From the NCBI GenBank assembly GCA_009784615.1, contig WRBJ01000014.1:1-41291 (forward strand): DNA of 41,291 nucleotides, in the 5' to 3' direction. Positions 31,092 through 40,720 of this stretch are shown here, piece after piece (the first letter of the stretch is position 1; each line of letters begins with the position of its first letter). Made by a program: the position numbers and the translations under genes. Below the pieces are notes generated by a model that was given only the letters and a program-made list of their open reading frames with translations, searched no databases and had not been told where the DNA came from. Source of the stretch: Defluviitaleaceae bacterium (lineage in GTDB: Bacteria; Bacillota; Clostridia; Lachnospirales; WRAX01).

Positions 31092-31314
31092 AACAAGGCT
31101 TGACCGAAACTCCACAGAAAACCGCCTAACCCACAAAAAATCAAAACGCAATTTAGAATGGTCGAACGCTTGGGAGCATAAGATAAACGCCGAAGCTAGA
31201 ACAGAAAGCAACGACGGTGAAATGGACGAGTTTAAACATTATATAAAAATAGACAACACAAACCTTGCACCCGTTTCAGTGGCTAAAATGATAAAAGAGA
31301 GGTTTAATTTGTGA
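31057..31314 (+). pseudogene. C-terminal remnant of a P-loop (AAA/shikimate-kinase-like) protein
   Basis: An open frame of about 85 codons has no start codon at its head but strong protein character: YVELVADFETRLDRNSTEN, KRNLEWSNAWEHKI, then HYIKIDNTNLAPVSVAKMI and a TGA at 31312. This resembles the C-terminus of unnamed AAA-type nucleotide-binding proteins I know from Clostridia; the ATP-binding half is missing. It overlaps the end of gltX in another frame. I interpret it as what is left after a deletion joined it to gltX. An internal ATG near 31221 could give only about 30 residues. Confidence 0.6.
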
Positions 31315-31335
31315 AACAACAACGGAGGACAAATT

Positions 31336-32268
31336 ATGACACAAGAGATTAATAAAATGTTGCAAGATGTGGTGGAGAATGTTGAAAAGGTCATTATTGG
31401 CAAGCGGGAAGCTATATTGATGTCTGTTTGCTCGTTTTTATGCGGCGGGCACGTGTTGATAGAGGATATGCCGGGGGTTGGCAAAACATCGCTGGTTGGG
31501 GCTATGGCACGGTCTTTTGACGCAACTTTTCGTCGAGTACAGTTTACGCCAGACATTTTGCCGTCTGATATTACTGGTTTTTCTATGTACAACCAAAAAA
31601 CAGGCGAATTTGAGTATTATAAAGGTGCGGTAATGTCGCATATTATTTTGGCGGATGAAATAAATAGAACAAGCCCGAAAACACAAGCGGCATTGCTTGA
31701 GGTAATGGAAGAAAACCAAGTAACGGTCGATGGCACAACCTATGATGTGCCACGACCTTTTATTGTTTTTGCGACACAAAATCCTATTGAATATTTGGGT
31801 ACTTATCCGCTACCCGAAGCACAGCTTGACCGCTTTTTTATGCGTATTTCACTAGGCTATCCATCAGCTGCTGAAGAAGCAAAGATGCTGTATATGTTTA
31901 AAGAACGCAACCCGTTAAAAGAGTTGCAACCCGTGGCGGACGTAGCGCAATTGATAGAGGCACAAAAAGCAGTAGAAAAAGTGCATATGTCCGAAGTAAT
32001 GAATGATTATGTAGTAAAAATTGTAAGGGCAACAAGGGAACACGAATTAATTGCCCTTGGCGGCTCGCCACGTGCCAGTTTGTGCTTGTTTAAGGCGGCG
32101 CAGGCTTGGGCGATGTATAGCGGGCGCGACCACGTCGTGCCAGATGATATTAAAAAAATGGCGGTAAATGTACTGGAGCACAGACTTGTTATAAAGCAGG
32201 AGGCAAAACTAAAACGTATGACTGCAAGGGATGTTGTTGAGGAGATTGTTCGTAATGTAAGACATTAG
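31336..32268 (+). CDS. MoxR family AAA+ ATPase
   Basis: The 310-residue protein starts at ATG 31336 after GGAGG. Walker A is in EDMPGVGKTSLVGAMA (about 38-50) and Walker B in HIILADEINRTSPKTQ; sensor 1 is FATQNPIEYLGTYPLPEAQLDRF (quoted in part) and sensor 2 lies in GGSPRASLCLFKAAQAWA. MoxR ATPases act as chaperones that mature or insert protein complexes. They are characteristically encoded next to DUF58 and transglutaminase-like proteins, as here. It is the first gene of a three-gene operon. Confidence 0.95.
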   Translation: MTQEINKMLQDVVENVEKVIIGKREAILMSVCSFLCGGHVLIEDMPGVGKTSLVGAMARSFDATFRRVQFTPDILPSDITGFSMYNQKTGEFEYYKGAVMSHIILADEINRTSPKTQAALLEVMEENQVTVDGTTYDVPRPFIVFATQNPIEYLGTYPLPEAQLDRFFMRISLGYPSAAEEAKMLYMFKERNPLKELQPVADVAQLIEAQKAVEKVHMSEVMNDYVVKIVRATREHELIALGGSPRASLCLFKAAQAWAMYSGRDHVVPDDIKKMAVNVLEHRLVIKQEAKLKRMTARDVVEEIVRNVRH

Positions 32269-32280
32269 GAGTTGATTATT

Positions 32281-33447
32281 TTGTTTCGTAATCGTTTTAC
32301 ATATTTGGTTATGGTAGGCGTTGCCGCCTCTCTTGTGTTTTTGTATGAGTCGCAAATGACATATATGGCTCTGTACGTGGTTTTATCTTTGCCTGTTTTG
32401 TCTTTGTTGCTTGTTCTAGTATCAAAAAGGCGGTTTTCGGTTATTGGATGGTTAACAGCACCCGATATTTCTAAAGGCGAGCAAACCAAATATATACTTG
32501 ATATTGTTAATCACAGCTTTATGCCCGCTAGTTCTTTACGTGTGCGGTTTAGGGCTGACCATCCTGCAGTTACTACAGATTTTAAGGATGTATTTTTGCA
32601 TATCCCCGCTAAAAAATCGAAGCAGATAGAATTTAATGTTTTCGCCAAACACCGTGGGCATTACGAACTTGGGGTTGAAAATATCGTGTTGTATGATTTT
32701 TTAGGATTGTTTAAGTTTAGGCAGAAATACAGCAACACAGCGACGCTTGTTGTACGACCGCCCATTGTGGATATAAAACATTTGCCGCTGGTTACAGCAC
32801 AAAGCGGCACGGAAGATTATCGTGATTTTAGACAACAGGAAGATTATACCGTTGTTTCTGACCTTCGCAAATATCAACCAACCGATGGCTATAAGCGCAT
32901 ACATTGGAAGGTGTCAGCAAAGCGGGGCGAGCTTACAAGTAAGGTTTTTCAGACAGCAAAACGCAATACGGCGGCTTTAATTTTAGACAATAGCAAGATT
33001 TTTGACGGCAAGTTTATGCAGTTTGATGAAATGGGTGCATTAGCCGTGGAAGATGCAATGATGGAAGCATATGTGTCAGTTTTATCACAAAGCATAAAAC
33101 GTGGGCAGGTTTGCAATTTGTTTTATTTGGGCAGTGAAGCAGATGCGGAGTATTCTGCCGATTTTACTTATTTATTTTCTCACGCTTGTGCAATAGAATT
33201 TTCTAACTACGAATTTGCCGCTTTTGAGGAGTTTTTAACAACCCTTGCGGCGGCGCAATTGGAAATGGATAATTTAATAATCTTTGTAAAAGAGATTACA
33301 GAAGCCGTATTTGCGGCTTGTTCTACCCTTAAAATGTATGGAAATAACGTGATTTTGATATATTTTAAAAATCCAAGCTGGCAACAAGAAAAAATTAAGT
33401 TACTGCAAGAAATGAACATAGAGGTGATGCATTATGAAAAGGTTTGA
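32281..33447 (+). CDS. DUF58 domain protein
   Basis: Started at TTG 32281, nine bases after AGGAG (a TTG at 32272 touches that site and is unlikely), the product has 388 residues. Two membrane helices near the N-terminus (about 5-50) are followed by a beta-rich region and the DUF58 core (about 180-240). That core has GTEDYRDFRQQEDYTVVSDL and KRIHWKVSAKRGELTSKVF, which begin a von-Willebrand-A-like domain. The family partners MoxR ATPases, possibly as the client or adaptor at the membrane. Its end overlaps the transglutaminase gene by 14 bases, indicating translational coupling. Confidence 0.88.
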   Translation: MFRNRFTYLVMVGVAASLVFLYESQMTYMALYVVLSLPVLSLLLVLVSKRRFSVIGWLTAPDISKGEQTKYILDIVNHSFMPASSLRVRFRADHPAVTTDFKDVFLHIPAKKSKQIEFNVFAKHRGHYELGVENIVLYDFLGLFKFRQKYSNTATLVVRPPIVDIKHLPLVTAQSGTEDYRDFRQQEDYTVVSDLRKYQPTDGYKRIHWKVSAKRGELTSKVFQTAKRNTAALILDNSKIFDGKFMQFDEMGALAVEDAMMEAYVSVLSQSIKRGQVCNLFYLGSEADAEYSADFTYLFSHACAIEFSNYEFAAFEEFLTTLAAAQLEMDNLIIFVKEITEAVFAACSTLKMYGNNVILIYFKNPSWQQEKIKLLQEMNIEVMHYEKV

Positions 33448-36295
33448 TTGGCGCAACGATTTGTTTTTTATAGCCATTGGCACGCTCTTTGTATGGGCTT
33501 TGTTTATGGCGATAATTGCGATGACTGAGCTTAATTTTGACCCGCAAACAGCGTTGTTTAGAGCATTTTTTGTAGTGGTTTTGTTGCGCCTTATTGTGTT
33601 TAACAAATATACATTGCTTGCGGCTGGCGGTATATTGCTTGTTGCGGCGGCTATTGTTGCTATTGATGTTGCCGTTGTCGCCAATATCGAATATTACGAG
33701 CATATGCGTGCCAGCATTTTTGATAATATATCGGACGGCTTACTTGGCACAATGCGCTATATAATGGGTTTTGAAGGCTATATACCACTGTACGACACCA
33801 TTATCAGTTGGAGCATAACGATAATGCTTGGGGTTTTGGTGCTTACCTTTGGCTACTTATGGTTTAATTTTTATTCGCTTTTGGTGTTGTCTTTTGCTAC
33901 ATTTGCAATATCGCTTACATCCAGCTTTTTTGAATATTACTTGGCGTTTTATGTTTTTATCTTCTGTCTAGTTGCCTATTTGGTAAAACATTTAAATCTA
34001 CGTAGTTTGGGCGGAAGCAAGTCGTCGCCTTTTGTGCTTTACGCTATGCCGCTTACTGCTTTATGTCTTATTGTTGCGCTTGCTATACCTGCGCCTGCGG
34101 CAGGCTCTGCAGAAGCCTTCCGTCAGGGTTTTACCCGCCCGTTTGTTGCTATTAACCACGGCTTGCAATCTATGTTGCATCCTCGTTTTTTCTCGCTTTC
34201 ACAAACTGGTTTCGGTGGTGGTGGCACAAGACAGCTGGGTGGCGATGTTTCTGTTGATAATGGGCTTGCAATGCGTATTAATCCATCTGTTCGTGGCGAC
34301 ACGCATTATTTAGCAGGTGCGTTTTTTGATGTATACAGCGAAAATACTTGGGATAATAGCTTTCGTGAAGATGTTAGAGGGCTTGACTTTATGGATATTT
34401 CCCAAACCCTAGACCAATTTGAACGTGCCACAAGCGCATTAACTATGTGGTCAACAAAGGGGTTTTTTGAAGAAATTGAAAGACTTTCGGATATTATATA
34501 TGAACAAACCGCTCAAGAAAGGCAAGATTTTGAAGAACATATGCGAATTAATATTGAAGGATTATTACAAAACAACGCTTCAGAAATGGTGTTAAGCGGG
34601 GCTTATTCCCAATTGCAACAATATCACGCACAAATGGATATTTTTCATCACAACCAATTAATGGGTGCACTTTCTTTGCAATTTAGGGATTTGTGGTGGT
34701 ATGAAACCCCATTTAACTTTGACAGGTTTGATGACCTAGATATTTTGATTGGCAGATTACCGTTTTTTATTGGTCTTGATAGGACACTTGCAGAAACTGT
34801 TATTGTGCCATTAGACCACGAAAATATTATCATCGAACACGATTTTAGGTCGCAAAGCGTATTTTCCAAAAGCGGAGCAACCATTGGTATTGTGCCGAAT
34901 GATAGGCGTGTAGAAATGCTGATTGATGGTGGCGGCACAATAACAGCAACAGAGCTTATGCGCCGTGGCGAAGGTTACACCGTACATTTTACACAGGTTG
35001 GTGAAAATGTTGACACACATAGAATTTTAGAGGCAAGTTATAGGGGCGTTTTACGCGATGCTTATAATGCTTTGCAATACGCAGTTGATGGCGGTTTTGA
35101 CGAAAGGCAATTGGATTTTTGGATAGAAACCGAACCTATGGAATTTTTATTAATGGATTTTGGTGCATTGTTGTACGACCAGCTTATTCCTCGTGCGGAT
35201 TGGATTTTTGATAACTATACCCAATTACCAGACGATTTGCCAATAAGGATAGCGGCTTTGGCGCATTATGTTACACAAGACGCTGAAAATGATTTTGAAC
35301 GTGCCGTGATGATTACAGAGTTTTTGCGTAGTTTTGATTATACGCTAACACCAGGTAACACGCCAGTTGACAGGGATTTTGTAGATTGGTTTTTATTTGA
35401 TGCGCAAACAGGATATTGCGTACATTTTGCCACGGCTTTTGTTGTGATGATGCGCTCGCTTGGTATACCTGCACGTTACGTAGAAGGTTTTGCGGCAAAC
35501 GGCAATGTTGGCATTGACGGGTTTATGGATGTTATCAACCGCCAAGGTCACGCTTGGGCAGAGGTTTATTTTGAAGGTTTTGGATGGTATATATTCGAGC
35601 CTACGCCATCTGGCGCAATATTTAGCTGGGATGAATATGTCGTTACCAACATCGTCGAAACCGCTCCAACTTGGGGCGGCACAAGGGATTGGAGCGATTT
35701 TGAATTTAGCTCGCCCTTTGTAGAAGGCGGCGAAGAAGATTGGGATAGTGATTTTGTGCCACCGCAAATTAATAATGCACCAACGGATGGTGGCGGAACG
35801 CAGGCTCAAGCAGGGCAAAACTTTCAAGAAACAGAGCAAAATGTTTCGCCGCAACCTATGGATATGGCGACATTGCTTATGATTTCGGTATATATCGTCG
35901 GTTTGGGGTTGCTTGGATATTTAATATTGCGTATAATTGGCGGAATTTTGCGCCATAAAAGGCTTCGCAAGCGTGATAATAACGCAGTTGTGGTGGCTTA
36001 TTATACAGAAATGATTAAATATTTATCGTTTTTCCACTATGAAGCAGAAGAGAATGACACGCCGCTCGAATTTGCACAAAAAATCGGTAATCGTATACTA
36101 TTAGAAAATGAAACAATAAGTATAGAAGACATAGCTTTAATATATTATCGTTCGTTGTATAGTGATAGGCTAATAACAGCCGAAGAACGTAATACAATAG
36201 AGTTGGCATTTACCGCTTTGGAATACCGCCTTAAAAACTACGTAGGCGCAGGGCGTTTTTATTTCTACAAATATATTAAAGCGGCATTTTCGTAG
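33434..36295 (+). CDS. TgpA-type membrane transglutaminase-like protein
   Basis: The 953-residue protein starts at ATG 33434 behind GAGGTGAT. About six membrane helices occupy residues 10-230, followed by a large external region. The transglutaminase core (about 655-735) has the catalytic Cys in TGYCVHFATAFVVMMRSLGI, Arg in ARYVEGF, His in GHAWAEVYFEGFGW and the third residue as Glu in FEPTPSG, where many relatives also have Glu. A Gln/Asn-rich stretch, another membrane helix (about 815-840) and a cytoplasmic DUF4129-like tail follow. It probably acts on cell-surface proteins or peptidoglycan peptides. It forms the MoxR/DUF58/TgpA unit with the two genes upstream. Confidence 0.92.
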   Translation: MKRFDWRNDLFFIAIGTLFVWALFMAIIAMTELNFDPQTALFRAFFVVVLLRLIVFNKYTLLAAGGILLVAAAIVAIDVAVVANIEYYEHMRASIFDNISDGLLGTMRYIMGFEGYIPLYDTIISWSITIMLGVLVLTFGYLWFNFYSLLVLSFATFAISLTSSFFEYYLAFYVFIFCLVAYLVKHLNLRSLGGSKSSPFVLYAMPLTALCLIVALAIPAPAAGSAEAFRQGFTRPFVAINHGLQSMLHPRFFSLSQTGFGGGGTRQLGGDVSVDNGLAMRINPSVRGDTHYLAGAFFDVYSENTWDNSFREDVRGLDFMDISQTLDQFERATSALTMWSTKGFFEEIERLSDIIYEQTAQERQDFEEHMRINIEGLLQNNASEMVLSGAYSQLQQYHAQMDIFHHNQLMGALSLQFRDLWWYETPFNFDRFDDLDILIGRLPFFIGLDRTLAETVIVPLDHENIIIEHDFRSQSVFSKSGATIGIVPNDRRVEMLIDGGGTITATELMRRGEGYTVHFTQVGENVDTHRILEASYRGVLRDAYNALQYAVDGGFDERQLDFWIETEPMEFLLMDFGALLYDQLIPRADWIFDNYTQLPDDLPIRIAALAHYVTQDAENDFERAVMITEFLRSFDYTLTPGNTPVDRDFVDWFLFDAQTGYCVHFATAFVVMMRSLGIPARYVEGFAANGNVGIDGFMDVINRQGHAWAEVYFEGFGWYIFEPTPSGAIFSWDEYVVTNIVETAPTWGGTRDWSDFEFSSPFVEGGEEDWDSDFVPPQINNAPTDGGGTQAQAGQNFQETEQNVSPQPMDMATLLMISVYIVGLGLLGYLILRIIGGILRHKRLRKRDNNAVVVAYYTEMIKYLSFFHYEAEENDTPLEFAQKIGNRILLENETISIEDIALIYYRSLYSDRLITAEERNTIELAFTALEYRLKNYVGAGRFYFYKYIKAAFS

Positions 36296-36348
36296 GGTGG
36301 TATTGTAGCATAATTTGAATTTTGTGTTGAATTATTAGGAGTGTTAAG

Positions 36349-38121
36349 GTGAAAAGAATTTTACGGTGGGTTGCACGCCGCAGTATGTGGGCTTTTCCGC
36401 TGTTTTGCTTGATTTTGTCGGAATATATGAATGTGGCAGGCGGTAGGTTTTGGTCATTTGTTTTTAATATTGTTGTGATATATACAATTTTTGGCGTTAT
36501 ATTGCTTTTATCCAACCGTGCTTGGGTTGCAGGTACGGTTTTGGGTGCTTTGTCGCTTGCTTTTGGCTGGGTTAATTATTTAAAGATTGCGGCGCACGGC
36601 GACCCTTTGTTTCCGCTTGATTTTGCAATGTTGCGTAACGCAGGCGAAATTTCGGCATTTTCTGATGGTATGGTTTCAATTGTGCCTTGGTTTTTTTGGT
36701 TTTCGCTTGTTATAATTGTTTTTTGGGTTGCGGTATTTTTCTATTTTAAGATACGACTTAATTTCGGGTTGCGTTTTCGTGTAGTCATTGCATCCAGTGT
36801 TATATCAGTGGTGACACTTTTGTTTGTCACCAGCGGTATGGCTGGTGTGATGCGGGCGATGGGTATGGACACTAATCCCACACAAGACCAGCATATTAAT
36901 TATGCGCAAAACGGCTTTATTGGCGGGTTTATGGTTAATTTGATGGGTATGGGTATGCAAACCCCCAACAACTATTCGCAAGAAGCTATAAATGCTATAA
37001 TATCAGACTTTTCAACAACAAAAACAACAAACGAACCATTTGACATCATTATTGTGCTTAGCGAGAGTTTTTTTGATGTTAGAATACTTGATGGTGTGCA
37101 GTTTTACCCTAATCCGTTGCCGAATTTTGACCGTGTTCGTGGTCTTCCCAATGCTTATAGCGGGCTGGTTTATACTAATGCGCTGACAGGTGGCACCATT
37201 CGTCCTGAGTTTGAAGTGTTGACAAGTCTTACTACGGATTTTTTGCCTGCTGGGGCATTGCCTTTTGGGATGATGAATCGTCCCATTACAACAAATGTAT
37301 CGCATTTGCGGGATTTAGGCTATCGCACAATTGGTTTGCACCCTTTTACCAATAGGATTTATAGCCGATACCACGCCTATCCTTTGATGGGTTTTGACAA
37401 TTTTTTTGCGATTGAACAACTAGAAAAAAAATTTAATTTTGAAATTGACGGTAATTTTATATCGGATGAGTCATTTTTCCCTGTAATTGAGCATTTCCTG
37501 GGAGATTATGATGAGCCTAGTTTTATTTTTGCCATAACAATTCAAAATCATCAGCCCTTTACTCCTGTAGATAATCGTGATATAATTATCAATGTGGCAA
37601 GCGATACTCTTTCTAGGGGTACGTTAGATGCTGTAAAGTCCTATGCACAAGGACTTTATGCTACAGATAAAATGCTTGGGATGTTAGTGGATTTGGTAGA
37701 TAATCGTGAGCGTCCGACGGTGTTACTGTTTTTCGGCGACCATTTGCCTAATTTGGGAGGAAATTTAGCGGCTTTTACAGAAAGCGGAATAATAGATACA
37801 ATGGGCTTGAATACGCCCGAAATGCGTGGTATAATGTATTCGACACCATTTGTTATATACTCTAATCGTGAGCTTGACGGTGGGGTTTTTGAGCAAAATA
37901 CAGATAACCACATCTCGACATATTATTTAATGCCTGTTATCACTTATAAAACTGGACTTGCTCGGACAGCGCATCAAAATTTATTATTGGATATTTTTCC
38001 ATTTGTACCTTTTTATAACGAAAGGTTGTTGTTGCCCGTAAATGACGATAATCAACGTCTTTCGCACATACTGCAAATGATGACATACGATAGGCTTGCT
38101 GGCAATGGATATTCGGAGTAA
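36349..38121 (+). CDS. LTA synthase family (sulfatase fold) membrane enzyme
   Basis: The 590-residue protein starts at GTG 36349 after AGGAG. Five or so membrane helices (about 10-180) precede an extracellular alkaline-phosphatase-like domain (about 225-560). Metal and catalytic positions are visible: Glu in IIVLSESFFD, the nucleophile Thr in ALTGGTIRPEFEVLTSL, FAITIQNHQPF, and Asp/His in LFFGDHLPN. LtaS enzymes transfer glycerol phosphate from phosphatidylglycerol; related members modify other polymers, so the exact product is not certain. It follows the TgpA gene by 53 bases and may share its transcript, giving a cell-envelope cluster. Confidence 0.9.
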   Translation: MKRILRWVARRSMWAFPLFCLILSEYMNVAGGRFWSFVFNIVVIYTIFGVILLLSNRAWVAGTVLGALSLAFGWVNYLKIAAHGDPLFPLDFAMLRNAGEISAFSDGMVSIVPWFFWFSLVIIVFWVAVFFYFKIRLNFGLRFRVVIASSVISVVTLLFVTSGMAGVMRAMGMDTNPTQDQHINYAQNGFIGGFMVNLMGMGMQTPNNYSQEAINAIISDFSTTKTTNEPFDIIIVLSESFFDVRILDGVQFYPNPLPNFDRVRGLPNAYSGLVYTNALTGGTIRPEFEVLTSLTTDFLPAGALPFGMMNRPITTNVSHLRDLGYRTIGLHPFTNRIYSRYHAYPLMGFDNFFAIEQLEKKFNFEIDGNFISDESFFPVIEHFLGDYDEPSFIFAITIQNHQPFTPVDNRDIIINVASDTLSRGTLDAVKSYAQGLYATDKMLGMLVDLVDNRERPTVLLFFGDHLPNLGGNLAAFTESGIIDTMGLNTPEMRGIMYSTPFVIYSNRELDGGVFEQNTDNHISTYYLMPVITYKTGLARTAHQNLLLDIFPFVPFYNERLLLPVNDDNQRLSHILQMMTYDRLAGNGYSE

Positions 38122-38150
38122 ATAATTTTTCCCTTAAAGGAGAGTAAAAT

Positions 38151-38600
38151 ATGGATGCAAATGTAATTGTGAATGACGAAAACCAAGAGAAAATCAGTAT
38201 TGTTTTGGGTGTGATTGGTGCAGATGTTCACGCTGTTGGTAATAAAATTTTGAACTATGTATTTACTAAGGCTGGCTTTAATGTTGTTAATCTTGGCGTT
38301 ATGGCAAGTCAGCAAGAATTTGTTGAAGCTGCTGTCGAAGCAGACGCTAAGGCTATTGTTGTTTCGTCGCTTTATGGACACGGAGAAATTGACTGTAAAG
38401 GCTTGCGTGAGAAATGTGATGAAGCTGGACTTGCAGGAATAAAGCTGTATGCCGGCGGTAATTTAGTTGTAGGTAAACAGGATTTTACACAGGTTGAAAA
38501 AACTTTTAAAGATATGGGTTTTGATAGAGTTTATCCACCAGGTAGCGACCCGCAGATTAATGTTGGGCATATGCGTGAAGATTTTGGTCTTATGATATAA
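38151..38600 (+). CDS. glmS: Glutamate mutase sigma (B12-binding) subunit
   Basis: The 149-residue protein starts at ATG 38151 after AAAGGAGAG. It is a Rossmann-like cobalamin-binding protein with the base-off motif DxHxxG in IGADVHAVG, then [38 protein letters not shown] and [12 protein letters not shown], the GlmS/MutS signature. With GlmE it converts L-glutamate to 3-methylaspartate, opening the methylaspartate route of glutamate fermentation. The catalytic glmE is not in the window; glmL follows after 43 bases that contain a short GCCGC/GGCGGC hairpin. Confidence 0.95.
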   Translation: MDANVIVNDENQEKISIVLGVIGADVHAVGNKILNYVFTKAGFNVVNLGVMASQQEFVEAAVEADAKAIVVSSLYGHGEIDCKGLREKCDEAGLAGIKLYAGGNLVVGKQDFTQVEKTFKDMGFDRVYPPGSDPQINVGHMREDFGLMI

Positions 38601-38643
38601 CGCCGCTCTTTAGGCGGCACTCCCTTTAAAGAGAGGTGAGGCA

Positions 38644-40047
38644 ATGAAAATTTATTTGCTAACTGACTTTGGCTCGACATACACCAAGGTAACGGCAATT
38701 GATGTAGAATACGGAACTATCGTCGCATTTGGCAAGGCTTTTACGACAATAGAAGACGATGTTACGATTGGTTATAACAATGCGCTTTCGCAGATTTATC
38801 AGCAGTTAGGACAATTTGTTCTTGCGGCTTCTTTGGCGTGTTCATCTGCGGCTGGCGGGTTAAAAATGGTATCTAGCGGGCTTGTTCCTGATTTAACGGC
38901 AAAGGCTTCACGTCTTGCGGCGGCTTCGGCAGGTGCAAAGGTGATGAAAACATATTCTTATGAGCTGACAGAGTTTGAGATTGAAGAAATCGAAGCGATA
39001 AACCCCGACATTGTTTTGTTGTCAGGTGGTATTGACGGCGGCAATAAGGCGGTTATTTTGCATAATGCAAGCATTATTGCAAAGGTTGCTGGCGAGTTTT
39101 TTGTTATTGTTGCGGGCAATCGTTCTGCGGCGACACAGGCTCGGGAGATTTTAGAGGCGGGCGGAAAAAAGGTTGTTGTTTGCGAAAATGTTATGCCTGC
39201 CTTTGGCAAGCTGAATATTATGCCTGCAAAGGCAGCTATTAGGGATTTGTTTATAGCTAATATCATAACAGCAAAAGGGCTTGATAAAGCGGCGGCAATG
39301 ATGGATATGGAGATTATTCCCACGCCGCTTGCTGTTTTTGAGGCTTGCGAGCTACTTTCTAACGGCACAAAAGCCGAAAAAGGCTTGGGCGAGTTAATGG
39401 CGTATGACCTAGGTGGTGCCACGACGGACGTTTATAGTATGGCAGACGGTATGCCAAAGGTGCCCAATTCATTCATCAGCGGCATTAACGAACCTTTTGC
39501 AAAGCGCAGTGTTGAAGGTGATTTGGGTATGCGTTACAGCCTTACAGCAATGTATGATTTGATTGTTGAAGAAGACGGCGGAGCAAGTTTTTGCACCGCT
39601 GGCGGTTTTGCAATGGGGGCTGTACAAAGCTGGCTTGAGATATGCCGAAACGACCCCAGCGTAATGCCGCATAATGAATATGCCAAATATGCCGATATTG
39701 ATGCGTCTTTTGCGGCGTATGCTATTCGTGTAGGCGCTTCAAGACACGTTGGTCGTACCCAAAAAATATATACACCTAATGGCGAGATGTTGTCGCAAGA
39801 AGGCAAGGATTTAACACAAGTGCGGTATGTTATTGGTTCTGGCGGTGCTGTTATTAATGCGCAAAACCCTTTAAATATTATGAAAGAGGCGATATATAGC
39901 CCTAGGGATTTAAATGACCTTAAGCCACTTGCGCCGAAGATTTTGCTGGATGAAAGAAATTGCCTTGCGGCTATGGGGTTATTGGCTCGCCGTGAGCCAG
40001 ATATGGCCTTGAGGATAATGAAGGATAGTTTCGTGGAGATTGGATGA
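38644..40047 (+). CDS. glmL: Glutamate mutase reactivating/accessory protein GlmL
   Basis: The 467-residue protein starts at ATG 38644 behind AGAGGTGAGG. It has the ASKHA ATPase fold: phosphate-1 loop YLLTDFGSTYTKVTAIDV, VLLSGGIDGGNKAVI, MAYDLGGATTDVYSMADG (phosphate-2) and VIGSGGAVINAQNP (adenosine motif). GlmL (MutL) accompanies glutamate mutase and is thought to exchange damaged cobalamin. It is near an ornithine aminomutase locus with the same cofactor, but there is no evidence that it serves both. Its stop overlaps a small reading frame at 40044. Confidence 0.95.
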   Translation: MKIYLLTDFGSTYTKVTAIDVEYGTIVAFGKAFTTIEDDVTIGYNNALSQIYQQLGQFVLAASLACSSAAGGLKMVSSGLVPDLTAKASRLAAASAGAKVMKTYSYELTEFEIEEIEAINPDIVLLSGGIDGGNKAVILHNASIIAKVAGEFFVIVAGNRSAATQAREILEAGGKKVVVCENVMPAFGKLNIMPAKAAIRDLFIANIITAKGLDKAAAMMDMEIIPTPLAVFEACELLSNGTKAEKGLGELMAYDLGGATTDVYSMADGMPKVPNSFISGINEPFAKRSVEGDLGMRYSLTAMYDLIVEEDGGASFCTAGGFAMGAVQSWLEICRNDPSVMPHNEYAKYADIDASFAAYAIRVGASRHVGRTQKIYTPNGEMLSQEGKDLTQVRYVIGSGGAVINAQNPLNIMKEAIYSPRDLNDLKPLAPKILLDERNCLAAMGLLARREPDMALRIMKDSFVEIG

Positions 40048-40169
40048 TGGTTGGGTATAATGCTGATTTATATAGTATATTTACAAAAGGTGAAAAAGTG
40101 GAGTGCGAAGTGGTCGGCGCTTACAATTATTCCGTGGTAGGTGATTTTTATCAGATATTTAACACTTGA
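40044..40169 (+). CDS. Small reading frame overlapping glmL, uncertain
   Basis: ATG 40044 overlaps the glmL stop (ATGA) and gives 41 residues ending FYQIFNT, with a weak upstream GTGGAG. It overlaps the next gene by 29 bases in a different frame. Removing one T from the run at 40145-40149 would fuse it to that gene as ...VVGDF-IRYLTLEING. It may be a genuine short gene, the detached N-terminus of the next one, or chance. Confidence 0.3.
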   Translation: MMVGYNADLYSIFTKGEKVECEVVGAYNYSVVGDFYQIFNT

Positions 40170-40707
40170 AATTAATGGAAAATTAATGCCTATGCACCGT
40201 GGGGATATTTATGAAGACCCGTTGCAAGAGGCTTTGGAGCAAGCAGGCATTGGCGAGGTTGATGGCGGCGGCACATTGATGGAAGAGGATGGGTCTGTTG
40301 CCTGTTGTGATGTTAATATCGTCTTAAATGATGACAGCGAAGAAACATTTGGCAAGCTGATGGCGATTTTAGATGAGTTTTTGTTGCCTAAGGGGTCAAT
40401 GTTACATTTTTCGGAAGAAGAAGGCAAAGAACCGCTTGTTTTGGGAACACTTGAAGGGCTTGCGCTTCATTTAAACGGCACATCTCTTCCTGCGAAGGTT
40501 TATAAAGAATGTGATATAAACCATGCTATAAATCAGATTTTAGAAGCATTAGGCGATAGTGGTGATATGTACAGCCATTGGCGAGGAGCAAAACATACAG
40601 TAATATATTTTTATGGCGATAGTTTTGAAGAAATGAAAAAGCGTATGACACCGTTTTTAGAAGAATATCCGCTGTGCCAAAAATGTGTTGTAGAGCAAGT
40701 GGCGTAA
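40141..40707 (+). CDS. Hypothetical protein, acidic, two similar halves possible
   Basis: The 188-residue frame starts at GTG 40141 without a clear ribosome site; the conserved-looking part begins at RYLTLEINGKLMPMHRGDIYEDPLQEAL. The second half opens with LVLGTLEGLALHLNGTSLPAKVYKECDINHAINQILEAL and closes with HTVIYFYGDSFEEMKKRM. LTLEINGKLMP and GLALHLNGTSLP are alike in position and pattern, suggesting two copies of one alpha/beta unit of about 90 residues. No motif, signal or membrane helix identifies a function. It lies between glmL and a DUF5680 gene, 13 bases from the latter. The start is uncertain. Confidence 0.65.
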   Translation: MIFIRYLTLEINGKLMPMHRGDIYEDPLQEALEQAGIGEVDGGGTLMEEDGSVACCDVNIVLNDDSEETFGKLMAILDEFLLPKGSMLHFSEEEGKEPLVLGTLEGLALHLNGTSLPAKVYKECDINHAINQILEALGDSGDMYSHWRGAKHTVIYFYGDSFEEMKKRMTPFLEEYPLCQKCVVEQVA

Positions 40708-40720
40708 GGAGGTTGTAGAT

